Below are positions 52,178-60,712 of a DNA stretch of 64,000 nt, in pieces. Numbering within the stretch: the first letter of the stretch is position 1; every line of letters starts with the position of its first letter. Origin of the DNA: Rhodococcus opacus. Its GTDB lineage: Bacteria > Actinomycetota > Actinomycetes > Mycobacteriales > Mycobacteriaceae. The notes beneath the pieces were generated by a model. That model ran no database searches, was not told where the DNA came from, and was given only the letters and a program-made list of their open reading frames with translations. The stretch is from the NCBI RefSeq assembly GCF_012396235.1, contig NZ_JAAXPA010000008.1, forward strand, positions 62,001 to 126,000, written 5' to 3'. A program made the position numbers and the translations under genes.

Positions 52178-52831
52178 TCAGGGCTGCCCGGGCAGCAACT
52201 GGAGCATGAGAGCCTCGCAGTCGGCGAGCAACGTGTCGTCCTGCATCAACCGTGCGGTGATGAACGTCTTGCGACCCTCCACGCGGTCGACGCTGCCCTC
52301 GACGGTCAGCCGCGTGTCGAGCGGTGTGATCGCGCGGTAGTTCACGTGCAGGTAGGCGGTGCGGCTGATGGGCCGCCCGTACGCGTGGACGATCATGCCC
52401 ATCAGGTCGTCGAACAGCAGCGGCAGCGTGCCGCCGTGCGCGGCACCGTTGCCCCCGAGGTGGTAGCGCCGGAACATGCCCGCACTGCGCACCCCCTCGG
52501 GCCCGAACTTCTCGATGTTCCACGGCGGCATGAGGAGACTCCCCCGGCCCGGCAACTCGATCGTGCGGCCCGCCGGCGACCGCCCCTCGGGAACGACGTG
52601 CGGTCCGAGCAGTTCGGCCAGCTTCTCCACCTGGTCCGCGGCCTGCGCGAGCACGTCGTCCGGGGCGTCGACCGACACCGCGAGGTCCTGCAACGTGCGC
52701 ATTCCCTCGACGAACCGCGGCCAGTCCGGACCGGGCGTCACCGGCTCGTACTTGGGGAACCCGCCGTGGTGCTCGTACTCGTCGTCGCCCTTGCCGTCGA
52801 GACGGGTGACGTCGGCAGCCTGTTCGCTCAT
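52178..52831 (-). CDS. Hotdog-fold thioesterase (PaaI/YiiD-like)
   Basis: The 217-residue protein is read from ATG 52831; the open frame upstream overlaps the divergent menB promoter. The C-terminal hotdog has GGNGAAHGGTLPLLFDDLMGMIVHAYG, with the His-Gly-Gly-x-Leu...Asp motif of PaaI thioesterases, and YLHVNYRAITPLDT. About 80 residues of helical extension precede it. It lies 4 bases before menC, so a role as DHNA-CoA thioesterase in menaquinone synthesis is attractive, but this is inference from position. Confidence 0.85.
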   Translation of the reverse strand: MSEQAADVTRLDGKGDDEYEHHGGFPKYEPVTPGPDWPRFVEGMRTLQDLAVSVDAPDDVLAQAADQVEKLAELLGPHVVPEGRSPAGRTIELPGRGSLLMPPWNIEKFGPEGVRSAGMFRRYHLGGNGAAHGGTLPLLFDDLMGMIVHAYGRPISRTAYLHVNYRAITPLDTRLTVEGSVDRVEGRKTFITARLMQDDTLLADCEALMLQLLPGQP

Positions 52832-52904
52832 ACCTGCACGGTAAACCCGGGCAAACTCGTGCGCGCGCGGACACCCGCCAACCGCACCCGATAACCTCGG
52901 AGCC

Positions 52905-53798
52905 GTGACTTTCAACCCGCAGCACTGGCGACCGGTTCCCGGTTTCGAGAACCTGACCGACATCACCTACCACCGGCATGTCACCCAGGGAATCGTCCGG
53001 GTGGCGTTCGACCGTCCCGAAGTGCGCAACGCCTTCCGCCCGCACACCGTCGACGAGTTGTACCAGGCGCTCGACCACGCCCGGATGACGTCCGACGTGG
53101 GCGCCGTGCTGCTCACCGGCAACGGTCCGAGCCCCAAGGACGAGGGGTGGGCGTTCTGCTCCGGCGGCGACCAGCGCATCCGCGGACGCAGCGGATACCA
53201 GTATGCGGAAGGCGAAACCGCGGACACCGTCGACAAGGCCCGCGCCGGACGTCTCCACATCCTCGAGGTCCAGCGGCTGATCCGGTTCATGCCGAAGGTC
53301 GTCATCTGCCTCGTCAACGGCTGGGCCGCGGGCGGCGGTCACAGCCTGCACGTGGTCTGCGACCTGACCCTCGCCAGCCGCGAACACGCCCGTTTCAAGC
53401 AGACCGACGCCGACGTCGGCAGCTTCGACGGCGGGTACGGCAGCGCCTACCTCGCCAAGATGGTCGGCCAGAAGTTCGCCCGCGAGATCTTCTTCCTCGG
53501 TGAGACGTACACCGCGGAGGAGATGCACCAGATGGGCGCCGTCAACAAGGTCGTCGACCACGCCGAACTCGAGGACGTCGCGATCGACTGGGCCACCAAG
53601 ATCAACGGCAAGTCCCCGCAGGCCCAGCGCATGCTCAAGTACGCGTTCAACCTGCAGGACGACGGCCTCGTCGGTCAGCAACTGTTCGCCGGCGAGGCAA
53701 CCCGCATGGCGTACATGACGGACGAGGCCGTCGAGGGCCGCGATTCGTTCCTCGAAAAGCGTGAACCGGACTGGAAGCCGTACCCCTGGTATTTCTGA
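52905..53798 (+). CDS. menB: 1,4-Dihydroxy-2-naphthoyl-CoA synthase
   Basis: The 297-residue crotonase-family enzyme starts at GTG 52905. It has the oxyanion-hole segments WAFCSGGDQRIRGRSGY and VNGWAAGGGHSLHVVCDLT, and the MenB-specific TDADVGSFDGGYGSAYLAKMVGQKFAREIFFLG. The C-terminus DSFLEKREPDWKPYPWYF is diagnostic. It cyclises o-succinylbenzoyl-CoA. It is divergent from the thioesterase-menC pair by 73 bases. Confidence 0.96.
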   Translation: MTFNPQHWRPVPGFENLTDITYHRHVTQGIVRVAFDRPEVRNAFRPHTVDELYQALDHARMTSDVGAVLLTGNGPSPKDEGWAFCSGGDQRIRGRSGYQYAEGETADTVDKARAGRLHILEVQRLIRFMPKVVICLVNGWAAGGGHSLHVVCDLTLASREHARFKQTDADVGSFDGGYGSAYLAKMVGQKFAREIFFLGETYTAEEMHQMGAVNKVVDHAELEDVAIDWATKINGKSPQAQRMLKYAFNLQDDGLVGQQLFAGEATRMAYMTDEAVEGRDSFLEKREPDWKPYPWYF

Positions 53799-53804
53799 GA
53801 TCCC

Positions 53805-56132
53805 CTACGTGTACTCGACCGCCATGCGGTCGATGGTGCCGTTGAACGGGAACGGCGCCCGGTCGTAGTAGTCCAGCGACACCGGGGACCCGAGGCAGGT
53901 GCCGACGTCGAGACAGTCGTTGGCTGTGAACAGCAACGGCACGCTCACCGGCACCTGCCCCTCCCCGACGACACTGCCGTCGACGCAGAGCTTCACGTTC
54001 AGCGGGCCACCGGGCCGCGTCTCGACGAACTCCGTGACCACCTGCACCGTGCGGGTGCCCGGCGGGATCGGCACGGTCGAACGAATCTTGGTGCGCATCA
54101 GGATGAACAGGTTGTACTCGTAACAGAGGTAGCCGTCGTCGACGAAACACGTGAGTCCGCCGGCGTTACTCCCCAGCGCGTAGAGCACTCCGCTCGGATT
54201 GTCCGGAGCGGAGAGGTCGAGGGTGACCCGGTTGTTCTTGTTTCCCAGCGCGGGAGCGCAGAACTCGGGCATACGGATCGTGTCGCCGGAGAACTCCCAG
54301 CTCGTGTACGGCGTCGTGATCCGCTGCTCGGGATGCAGCGCGATGACCCACAGCCCGCCGCCGACGGGGAGCACGTTGTTCTTCGCGGCCTCGATCGCGA
54401 ACAGTTCCCGCAATTGCGCCAGCTTCCGCGGATGCTGCTCGGCGAGGTCCCGGTTCTGGGTCCAGTCCTCGTCCAGGTTGTAGAGCTCCCACACGTCGTC
54501 GTCCGGGCTCCAGTCGCGGATGCCACCGGGCACACCCGCCGCCCAGGGTGCGCGTGGCCCGAACGCGGACGCCATCCAGCCGTCGTGGTAGATCGCCCGG
54601 CTGCCCATGATCTCGAAGTACTGAGTGAGCTTTCCCCCGGTGGCGCCGCGTTCGACGAGCGTCTGCGCGAAGCTGGCGCCGTCCACCGGATCCTGCGGAA
54701 CACCGTTCACCGTCCGTGGCGGAGTGATCCCGACGATGTCATAGAGCGTCGGCACCACGTCGTTGCAGTGCAGGAAATGCGTACGGGGCGTCGGGTCCGG
54801 TGCCACCTTCGCCGGCCACCGGACGACCATCGGGTTGCGGGTGCCGCCGAGATGGGAGGCCAGCAGCTTCATCCCCTTGTACGGTGCGCTGCCCGCCCAC
54901 GCCCAGCCCGCGTGATACATGTTGTCGGTCTTCGGCGACCCCAGGACGTCGAGGCCACCGAGTTCCTCGAGGGCCGCGATGTGCTGGGCAGGTGTGGTGG
55001 GAATACCGTTCTGCGCCAACAGTTCACTGATCGTGCCGTTCTGCCCCTCACCGGACGAGCCGTTGTCGCCCCAGATGTACAGGACCAGCGTGTCGTCCCG
55101 GTACCCCAGACGGTCGAGCTCGTCGAACAGCCTGCCCACCTGGACGTCGCAGTGCTCGGCATACCCGGCCGCGACCTCCATCAGCCGGCGCTGGAAGGGT
55201 TTCTCGTCGTCGGGAATGTCGTCCCATGCGGCCATCGTCGGGTCCCGGTCGGTCAGCTCCGCTTCGGGGGGAATCCAGCCCTTCTCCTTCGCCCTCGTGA
55301 AAACCCGCTCCCGGTAGGCATCCCAGCCGTCGTCGAACTTCCCGGCGTACTTGTCGGCCCACGGCTTCATGATGTGGTGCGGTCCGTGCAGACAGCCGCT
55401 GGCCCAGTACATGAAGAACGGTTTGTCGGCGTCGAACGCCTTGTGCCTGCGCAGCCAGCCGATGGCGTCGTCCGCGAGATCCTCACTGAGGTGGTAGCCC
55501 TGCTCCGGGGTCTTCGGAGGCAGCACCACCGTCGTGTTCCGCACCAGGTTCGGCTCGTACTGCGACGCCTCGCCGGCGAGGAAGCCGTAGAAGTACTCGA
55601 ACCCGAGACCCGTCGGCCAGTTGTCGAACGGACCGGCTGCGGTGGTCTCCTCGGCCGGCGTGTTGTGCCATTTCCCGAAAGCGGCAGTGCTGTACCCGTA
55701 GTGGCGCAGCACCTCGGGCCCCGTCGCACTCGACCTCGGGATGTGGCCGGAGTAGCCGTCCCAGTCGTTGGCCAGCTCGGCGATCTGCCCGTTGCCGACG
55801 CGATGGTGGTTGCGTCCGGTCAGCAGCGACGCGCGGGTCGGCGAACACATCGCGGTCGTATGGAATCGGTTGTACCCGACACCGTCCTGCAACATTGCGT
55901 CGAGCGTCGGGGTGTTCACCTCACCGCCGAGGCCACTCGGCAGACCGGGCCCGGCGTCGTCGATGAGGACGACCAGAATGTTCGGGGCGTCGTCGGAAAG
56001 CCGCCGCTTCTTCGGAAGTGGGCTGTACACGGACTCCTGCATGGTCCGGCCGGCGATGCTTCCCGACGGCGTCGGCGGGAACGGTAACGATTCGCCGCCC
56101 GCTATCGGCTCGCCTGTCACGCTCGATTTCAT
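53805..56132 (-). CDS. Type I (formylglycine) sulfatase / arylsulfatase
   Basis: The 775-residue protein is read from ATG 56132; further open sequence upstream overlaps other genes. NILVVLIDDAGPG (about 51-63) supplies metal Asp residues and MCSPTRASLLTGR has the modification motif C96-S-P-T-R100, where Cys becomes formylglycine. WGDNGSSGEG gives the second metal site. After about 560 a beta-rich domain of 200 residues follows. No export signal is visible. The formylglycine-generating enzyme is not in the window. It converges with menB (6 bases between stops). Substrate is unknown; alkyl or aryl sulfate esters are likely. Confidence 0.92.
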   Translation of the reverse strand: MKSSVTGEPIAGGESLPFPPTPSGSIAGRTMQESVYSPLPKKRRLSDDAPNILVVLIDDAGPGLPSGLGGEVNTPTLDAMLQDGVGYNRFHTTAMCSPTRASLLTGRNHHRVGNGQIAELANDWDGYSGHIPRSSATGPEVLRHYGYSTAAFGKWHNTPAEETTAAGPFDNWPTGLGFEYFYGFLAGEASQYEPNLVRNTTVVLPPKTPEQGYHLSEDLADDAIGWLRRHKAFDADKPFFMYWASGCLHGPHHIMKPWADKYAGKFDDGWDAYRERVFTRAKEKGWIPPEAELTDRDPTMAAWDDIPDDEKPFQRRLMEVAAGYAEHCDVQVGRLFDELDRLGYRDDTLVLYIWGDNGSSGEGQNGTISELLAQNGIPTTPAQHIAALEELGGLDVLGSPKTDNMYHAGWAWAGSAPYKGMKLLASHLGGTRNPMVVRWPAKVAPDPTPRTHFLHCNDVVPTLYDIVGITPPRTVNGVPQDPVDGASFAQTLVERGATGGKLTQYFEIMGSRAIYHDGWMASAFGPRAPWAAGVPGGIRDWSPDDDVWELYNLDEDWTQNRDLAEQHPRKLAQLRELFAIEAAKNNVLPVGGGLWVIALHPEQRITTPYTSWEFSGDTIRMPEFCAPALGNKNNRVTLDLSAPDNPSGVLYALGSNAGGLTCFVDDGYLCYEYNLFILMRTKIRSTVPIPPGTRTVQVVTEFVETRPGGPLNVKLCVDGSVVGEGQVPVSVPLLFTANDCLDVGTCLGSPVSLDYYDRAPFPFNGTIDRMAVEYT

Positions 56133-56285
56133 GGCCCGGTCCCCTCGTCGTCCGCTGCTGTCGATCCAGTCCAGCACCGGGCGGTCACGCACGAGTAGAC
56201 CCTCCGAGGGTGAAATACGCGGGCGGATTCGTCGCCTCGGCAGGAGAGGGCACGCGACGTCTCCGATTCGGGCACACTGACCCAC

Positions 56286-56735
56286 ATGAGCATCGACCGC
56301 GAGGTCCCCGCACCGGAACACCGCCGTCCGCCCGGAGTGAGCGACGACACCGTCGCCGCGCTCGGGAAGTTGTCGGAGGCCCTCGAAACGGTCGAGCGTG
56401 CCCGCGGGCACCTCTACTCGTTCCATCAACTGATCGGCCACGCCGATCTTCAGCTCGGCGAAGCCGTAGACGCGCTCCGCGCCGCGGGACACGCGGCCGT
56501 CGCGGACCGGGTGGAGACCGAACTCGTGGGACGCAACGTCGTCGAAGGCCGGTGGACGTTCCAGCTCGTCGAAGAGTTCGACGATCACTACTGGTCGCCG
56601 CTGCGCGAGCACGAGCGGGGCGCACGTCACGAACTCGCCGACGGAAGACGGCACCTGTTCGAGGCGGAGATGAAGGAAGATCGACGCACACACGGCCGGA
56701 CGGGACACGAAGCCCGGCCCGGCGAAGGAGGGTGA
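56286..56735 (+). CDS. Conserved hypothetical protein, helical, unknown function
   Basis: The 149-residue protein is rich in Glu, Arg, His and Ala. It has an amphipathic helical core (VAALGKLSEALETVERARGHLYSFHQLIGHADLQLGEAVDALRAAG) and a charged C-terminus. Regular His/Glu/Asp positions (HQLIGHAD ... EEFDDHYW) could bind metal, but I do not recognise the family. It starts with ATG and ends 3 bases before the VOC gene, so the two form an operon divergent from the sulfatase. Confidence 0.7.
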   Translation: MSIDREVPAPEHRRPPGVSDDTVAALGKLSEALETVERARGHLYSFHQLIGHADLQLGEAVDALRAAGHAAVADRVETELVGRNVVEGRWTFQLVEEFDDHYWSPLREHERGARHELADGRRHLFEAEMKEDRRTHGRTGHEARPGEGG

Positions 56736-56738
56736 CGG

Positions 56739-57134
56739 GTGGAGATCCTCAGCAGCAGGACGATTCTGCGGCCGCGCGACTACACGACGACACTGGGCTT
56801 CTACCGTGACATCCTCGGGCTCGCCACCGCCCGCGAATACCCCGGGGGCACGGTGTTCTTCGCCGGTCAGGGTCTGATCGAGGTTGCCGCGCACGGCGGA
56901 ACCGGTGAGTCGTCCTCCTTCGACGGCGCCCTGTGGCTGCAGGTTCGCGACCTCACCGCGGTCCAGACCGAGCTTGTTCTCGCCGGGGTGAAGATCGACC
57001 GCGAGGCCCGGCAGGAACCGTGGGGGCTGTTCGAGATGTGGATCGCGGACCCCGACGGAATCCCGATCGTTCTGGTGCAGATTCCGGAGGATCACCCCAT
57101 CCGCCGCGACTCCCGTCCGAAGGGTGAGAACTGA
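56739..57134 (+). CDS. VOC-family (glyoxalase/dioxygenase-fold) protein
   Basis: The 131-residue protein starts at GTG with GAAGGAGG 7 bases upstream. It shows the two beta-alpha-beta-beta-beta modules of the vicinal oxygen chelate fold (RDYTTTLGFYRDILGLATAREYPGGTVFFAG ... LFEMWIADPDGIPIVLVQIPE). M. tuberculosis has a glyoxalase-type gene beside pitA, as here. The chemistry cannot be assigned; resistance or lyase roles are possible. Confidence 0.85.
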   Translation: MEILSSRTILRPRDYTTTLGFYRDILGLATAREYPGGTVFFAGQGLIEVAAHGGTGESSSFDGALWLQVRDLTAVQTELVLAGVKIDREARQEPWGLFEMWIADPDGIPIVLVQIPEDHPIRRDSRPKGEN

Positions 57135-57213
57135 CGGGAAGCCATACGCAGGAGTGATCCTGGACACCGGACGTCAGCTGTACATTTTCGGTTGAAATCC
57201 GCACAATCTGGGT

Positions 57214-58422
57214 GTGACCGCAGAGCTCGTAGTTCTCCTGGTGGTGGTCGTCACCGCCCTCGCTTTCGATTTCACGAACGGCTTTCACGACACCGGCAAT
57301 GCAATGGCCACCTCGATCGCGACGGGAGCTCTGCGCCCCAAGGCGGCTGTCGCGCTCTCCGCATCGTTGAATCTGGTCGGCGCGTTCCTGTCCGTGGAGG
57401 TTGCGGCGACAGTTGCCAAGGGCGTGGTGAATCTGGGAGAAGTGGGCGGCGAGGATCTGCTGCTCATCGTGTTCGCCGGCCTGGTCGGCGGCATCATCTG
57501 GAATCTGGCGACGTGGCTGCTGGGCCTGCCGTCGAGCTCGTCCCACGCGCTGTTCGGCGGACTGATCGGTGCGGCCATCGCATCCATCGGCATGAGCGGT
57601 GTCGAGTGGGGCGGCGTGCTCAGCAAGGTCGTCGTGCCCGCCGTCCTCGCCCCCGTTGTCGCAGCACTGGTCGCCACCGCGGGCACCAAGCTGGTCTACC
57701 GGATCACCTCCGGCGTGCCGGAGGACACCAAGGAACACGGGTTCCGCATCGGTCAGATCGGTTCCGCGTCCCTGGTGTCGCTGGCCCACGGAACCAACGA
57801 CGCCCAGAAGACGATGGGCGTGATCTTCCTCGCACTCGTCGCGCACGGGTCCCTGTCCGCCGAGGACGAGATGCCGTTCTGGGTGAAGCTCAGCTGTGCG
57901 ATCGCCATCGCGCTCGGCACCTACCTCGGCGGCTGGCGCATCATCCGCACGCTCGGTAAGGGACTCGTCGAGATCGCCGCTCCCCAGGGCATGGCCGCGG
58001 AGTCTTCGTCCGCCGCCATCATCCTGACGTCCAGCCACCTCGGACTGCCGCTGTCCACCACGCACGTCGCGACCGGCTCCATCCTCGGCACCGGCCTCGG
58101 CCGCACGGGCGCCGAGGTCCGCTGGGGCATCGCCGGACGCATGGCCGTCGCGTGGCTGGTCACCCTGCCGTCCGCGGCGATCGTGGGAGCCGTGTGCTGG
58201 GTCATCGCCCACATGATCGGCGGTCTGCCCGGTGTTCTCGTCGTGTTCGCCGCCCTGATCGTGCTCGCCGGGTTCATGTATTTGCGCTCCCGGCTGCAGC
58301 CGGTGACGTCCGGCAACGTCAACGCCGAATGGGAGTCGGGCGAGACCGACGTTCCCGCCGAACCCATCGAACCGGGCGTGGCCGAGACCGCGGACTCCGC
58401 CGGTCCCGCCACGAACCGCTGA
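57214..58422 (+). CDS. pitA: Low-affinity inorganic phosphate transporter PitA
   Basis: The 402-residue integral membrane protein starts at GTG 57214. It has the paired PiT signatures FDFTNGFHDTGNAMATSIATGAL near the N-terminus and SLAHGTNDAQKTMGVIFLAL at about 190, and SSSSHALFGGLIGAA / LPLSTTHVATGSILGTG repeats, forming about 10 helices. It moves metal-phosphate with protons. It is followed by a small membrane gene, DUF3349 genes and menE in the M. tuberculosis order. Confidence 0.94.
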   Translation: MTAELVVLLVVVVTALAFDFTNGFHDTGNAMATSIATGALRPKAAVALSASLNLVGAFLSVEVAATVAKGVVNLGEVGGEDLLLIVFAGLVGGIIWNLATWLLGLPSSSSHALFGGLIGAAIASIGMSGVEWGGVLSKVVVPAVLAPVVAALVATAGTKLVYRITSGVPEDTKEHGFRIGQIGSASLVSLAHGTNDAQKTMGVIFLALVAHGSLSAEDEMPFWVKLSCAIAIALGTYLGGWRIIRTLGKGLVEIAAPQGMAAESSSAAIILTSSHLGLPLSTTHVATGSILGTGLGRTGAEVRWGIAGRMAVAWLVTLPSAAIVGAVCWVIAHMIGGLPGVLVVFAALIVLAGFMYLRSRLQPVTSGNVNAEWESGETDVPAEPIEPGVAETADSAGPATNR

Positions 58423-58432
58423 GGGGCTCGCC

Positions 58433-58699
58433 ATGACACTGCTGACCACCACCATCGACTCGCTCTGGCAGGTCATCCTCGTCGGACTGCTGTTCGGCGC
58501 GGGCCTCCCCGCGATCTTCGCGCTCGGACTCCGGTCGCTCGGCGGCACGGACACCGGTGAGGGAGTCTCGCAGCCGACCTTCGCAGGCCGGATCGGCGCC
58601 TGGGCCTGCTTCGCCGTGGTGCTGATCGCGATCATCACTGGGATACTTCTCTTGATGCAGGGCTTTTTGGCCAGCAGCTTCGGTATCCACATCTTCTGA
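58433..58699 (+). CDS. Small membrane protein downstream of pitA
   Basis: The 88-residue protein has two hydrophobic helices (about 10-33 and 55-76) around a short polar loop (GGTDTGEGVSQPTFAGR). It starts 10 bases after the pitA stop and is conserved next to pitA in mycobacteria (Rv0544c position). A role as accessory to PitA is inferred from position only. Confidence 0.82.
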   Translation: MTLLTTTIDSLWQVILVGLLFGAGLPAIFALGLRSLGGTDTGEGVSQPTFAGRIGAWACFAVVLIAIITGILLLMQGFLASSFGIHIF

Positions 58700-58744
58700 G
58701 CGGCGACCGCGAGTCCCGTTCCATCTACGAAAGAGGCCGAACGC

Positions 58745-59098
58745 GTGCCCAAGAATTCACTTCGCTCCGTGCTCGACTGGCTACGCGCCGGGTACCCCGA
58801 GGGAATCCCGGCGAAGGACCATTTCGCGTTGCTGGCCGTGCTGCGTCGCCGTCTCACCGACGAGGAGATCGAACAGGTCGTTGCGCTGTCCATCGAGACG
58901 GCCCACGAGACACCCGAACGCCACGTCGACTACGACAACATCCGCCGTCTCATCAGCGAGATCACCCACGAGGAACCGTCCGAGGAGGACGTTGCCCGGG
59001 TGACGGCGAACCTCGAGGCCGGAGGGTGGCCGGTCGGACCCGACGCCGAATGCGGCGACGGCTCCGGCGACACGGAAGAAACCCGCGACGCCGGCTAG
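58745..59098 (+). CDS. DUF3349-family protein (first copy)
   Basis: The 117-residue soluble protein starts at GTG 58745. It has the family pattern SVLDWLRAGYPEGIPAKDHFALLAVLRRRLTDEEIEQVV and ends with VTANLEAGGWPVGPD. It resembles Rv0543c of M. tuberculosis, whose function is unknown. Compared with its neighbour it carries an extra acidic C-terminal tail (ECGDGSGDTEETRDAG). Confidence 0.87.
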   Translation: MPKNSLRSVLDWLRAGYPEGIPAKDHFALLAVLRRRLTDEEIEQVVALSIETAHETPERHVDYDNIRRLISEITHEEPSEEDVARVTANLEAGGWPVGPDAECGDGSGDTEETRDAG

Positions 59099-59100
59099 CC

Positions 59101-59400
59101 ATGAGCCTTCCACCGTTCCTCTCCTCCATCATCGGCTGGCTGCGAGCCGGCTACCCGAACGGCGTGCCCGAGCAGGACTACATTCCGTTGTTCGCGCTGC
59201 TCACCCGCCGTCTGTCGGAAGACGAGGTGGACGCCGTCGCCGACGCCCTCGTCGAGGAGGGCGACCTGCCCATCGAGAAGACCGACATCCAGGTGCTCAT
59301 CACCAAGGTCACCGACGAGTTGCCGCTGGAGTCGGACGTAGACCGGGTGCGCAGCAACCTCGCCGCAGGCGGCTGGCCGCTGGCCGGGCCTGCCCAGTGA
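59101..59400 (+). CDS. DUF3349-family protein (second copy)
   Basis: The 99-residue protein starts at ATG 59101, 2 bases after the first copy, and is clearly paralogous (SIIGWLRAGYPNGVPEQDYIPLFALLTRRLSEDEVDAVADAL ... VRSNLAAGGWPLAGP). Its stop overlaps the menE start (GTGA). The tandem pair arose by local duplication. Tight coupling to menE suggests a link to menaquinone synthesis or simple co-expression. Confidence 0.87.
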   Translation: MSLPPFLSSIIGWLRAGYPNGVPEQDYIPLFALLTRRLSEDEVDAVADALVEEGDLPIEKTDIQVLITKVTDELPLESDVDRVRSNLAAGGWPLAGPAQ

Positions 59401-60542
59401 GCGAACTGCAGGTCCTGCCCGTCCCGTCGGGCGTCGGGGTTCTCGGCATCCTGCCGCAACTGTCGGCGATCCTCGACGGAACCGGCCCGGCCGTGCTCCC
59501 CGTCCCCGCCGCGGACGAGCGGGAGACCCGCCGACTGACGGACGCGTTGCACCCCGGGGAGCCGATCGACGACGGTGTCGCCCTCGTGGTCGCGACGTCC
59601 GGCACGACGGGAGTGCCGAAGGGGGCCATGCTGTCCGCGGCCGCCCTCCGCGCCAGCGGTGACGCGACGCACGCGCGGCTCGGCGGTCCGGGCGCCTGGC
59701 TGCTGGCCCTTCCCGCCCACCACATCGCGGGCATGCAGGTGTTGCTGCGCAGTGTCCTCGCCGGCACCGAGCCGGTGGTGATCGACGTGGCCGACGGCTT
59801 CGACCCCGGTGCGCTGCCTGCCGCTGTCGCGTCGATGAGCGGTCCCCGCCGCTACACCTCGCTCGTTCCGACCCAGCTGGTCAAGGCCCTCGACCACCCC
59901 GAAGCCGTGGCGTCGCTGGCCGCACTCGACGCCGTGCTCCTCGGCGGAGCCGCGACCCCCGCCCCCGTCCTGCGTCGCGCCGTAGACGCCGGCATCACCG
60001 TCGTCCGTACGTATGGAATGAGCGAGACGTGCGGCGGGTGCGTGTACGACGGGGTTCCCCTCGGCGGTGCCCGAGTACGGATCGACGGTGACGGCCGTGT
60101 CCTCCTCGGCGGGCCCATGCTCGCATCCGGTTACCGCGGACTCCCCGACCATCCGGCGTTCGCCGAACCCGGCTGGTTCCGCACCGACGACGCCGGCGCC
60201 GTCACCGACGGCGTCCTCGGCATCTCCGGCAGACTCGACGAAGCCATCTCCACCGGCGGTCTCACCGTCGTCCCGCAGGTGGTCGAGGCGGCTCTCGTCG
60301 CGCACCCCGCCGTCCGGGAATGCGCGGTGATCGGCCTCCCCGACGAGCGACTGGGGCGCCGCGTCACCGCCGTCGTCGTCGCCGAGCCCGGCACCGAACC
60401 GACACTCGCCGAACTCCGTTCCTTCGTCGAATTCACGCTCGACCCCACCGCCGCCCCACGCGAACTGCACCTCGTCGACACCCTCCCCGTCAGAGGTCCG
60501 GGGAAGATCGACCGGCGCGCACTGGAATCGCGGTTCGGCTAG
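59397..60542 (+). CDS. menE: o-Succinylbenzoate-CoA ligase
   Basis: The 381-residue adenylate-forming enzyme has the P-loop TSGTTGVPKG at 67-76, the adenine motif TYGMSETCGG, the GWFRTDDAG motif and the C-terminal catalytic Lys in RGPGKIDRRAL. It is shorter than most acyl-CoA ligases because the N-terminal part is reduced, as in mycobacterial MenE. It activates o-succinylbenzoate for MenB. The start GTG overlaps the DUF3349 stop by 4 bases. Confidence 0.94.
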   Translation: MSELQVLPVPSGVGVLGILPQLSAILDGTGPAVLPVPAADERETRRLTDALHPGEPIDDGVALVVATSGTTGVPKGAMLSAAALRASGDATHARLGGPGAWLLALPAHHIAGMQVLLRSVLAGTEPVVIDVADGFDPGALPAAVASMSGPRRYTSLVPTQLVKALDHPEAVASLAALDAVLLGGAATPAPVLRRAVDAGITVVRTYGMSETCGGCVYDGVPLGGARVRIDGDGRVLLGGPMLASGYRGLPDHPAFAEPGWFRTDDAGAVTDGVLGISGRLDEAISTGGLTVVPQVVEAALVAHPAVRECAVIGLPDERLGRRVTAVVVAEPGTEPTLAELRSFVEFTLDPTAAPRELHLVDTLPVRGPGKIDRRALESRFG

Positions 60543-60557
60543 CGGATTCGCCCGTCT

Positions 60558-60589
60558 GCGGAGACATTGGCCAGATGCGCCCGCAATTT
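60558..60589 (+). repeat. Imperfect direct repeat, left copy, flanking the AbiEi-like pseudogene
   Basis: This 32-base stretch (core GAGACATTGGCCAGAT) matches 61635-61666 at 24 of 32 positions in the same orientation. The two copies sit just outside the pseudogene, so they could mark an old insertion or duplication. Confidence 0.5.
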
Positions 60590-60712
60590 CCGCGCGTCGG
60601 GCCAATATCCACGCGGATGCTGTAGTCCACATGCCGCGCTCTATCCACAGGCTCCACCGAAAGCCCAGGTGAGCGGACCAATCACTTCTGCGGGGTGCGG
60701 CACGATGTCGCC

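Noticed and set aside
56133..57167. N-terminal extension of the sulfatase to 1120 residues
   Set aside because: The extension lies opposite two well-formed genes and shows no domain; ATG 56132 gives a usual sulfatase start.
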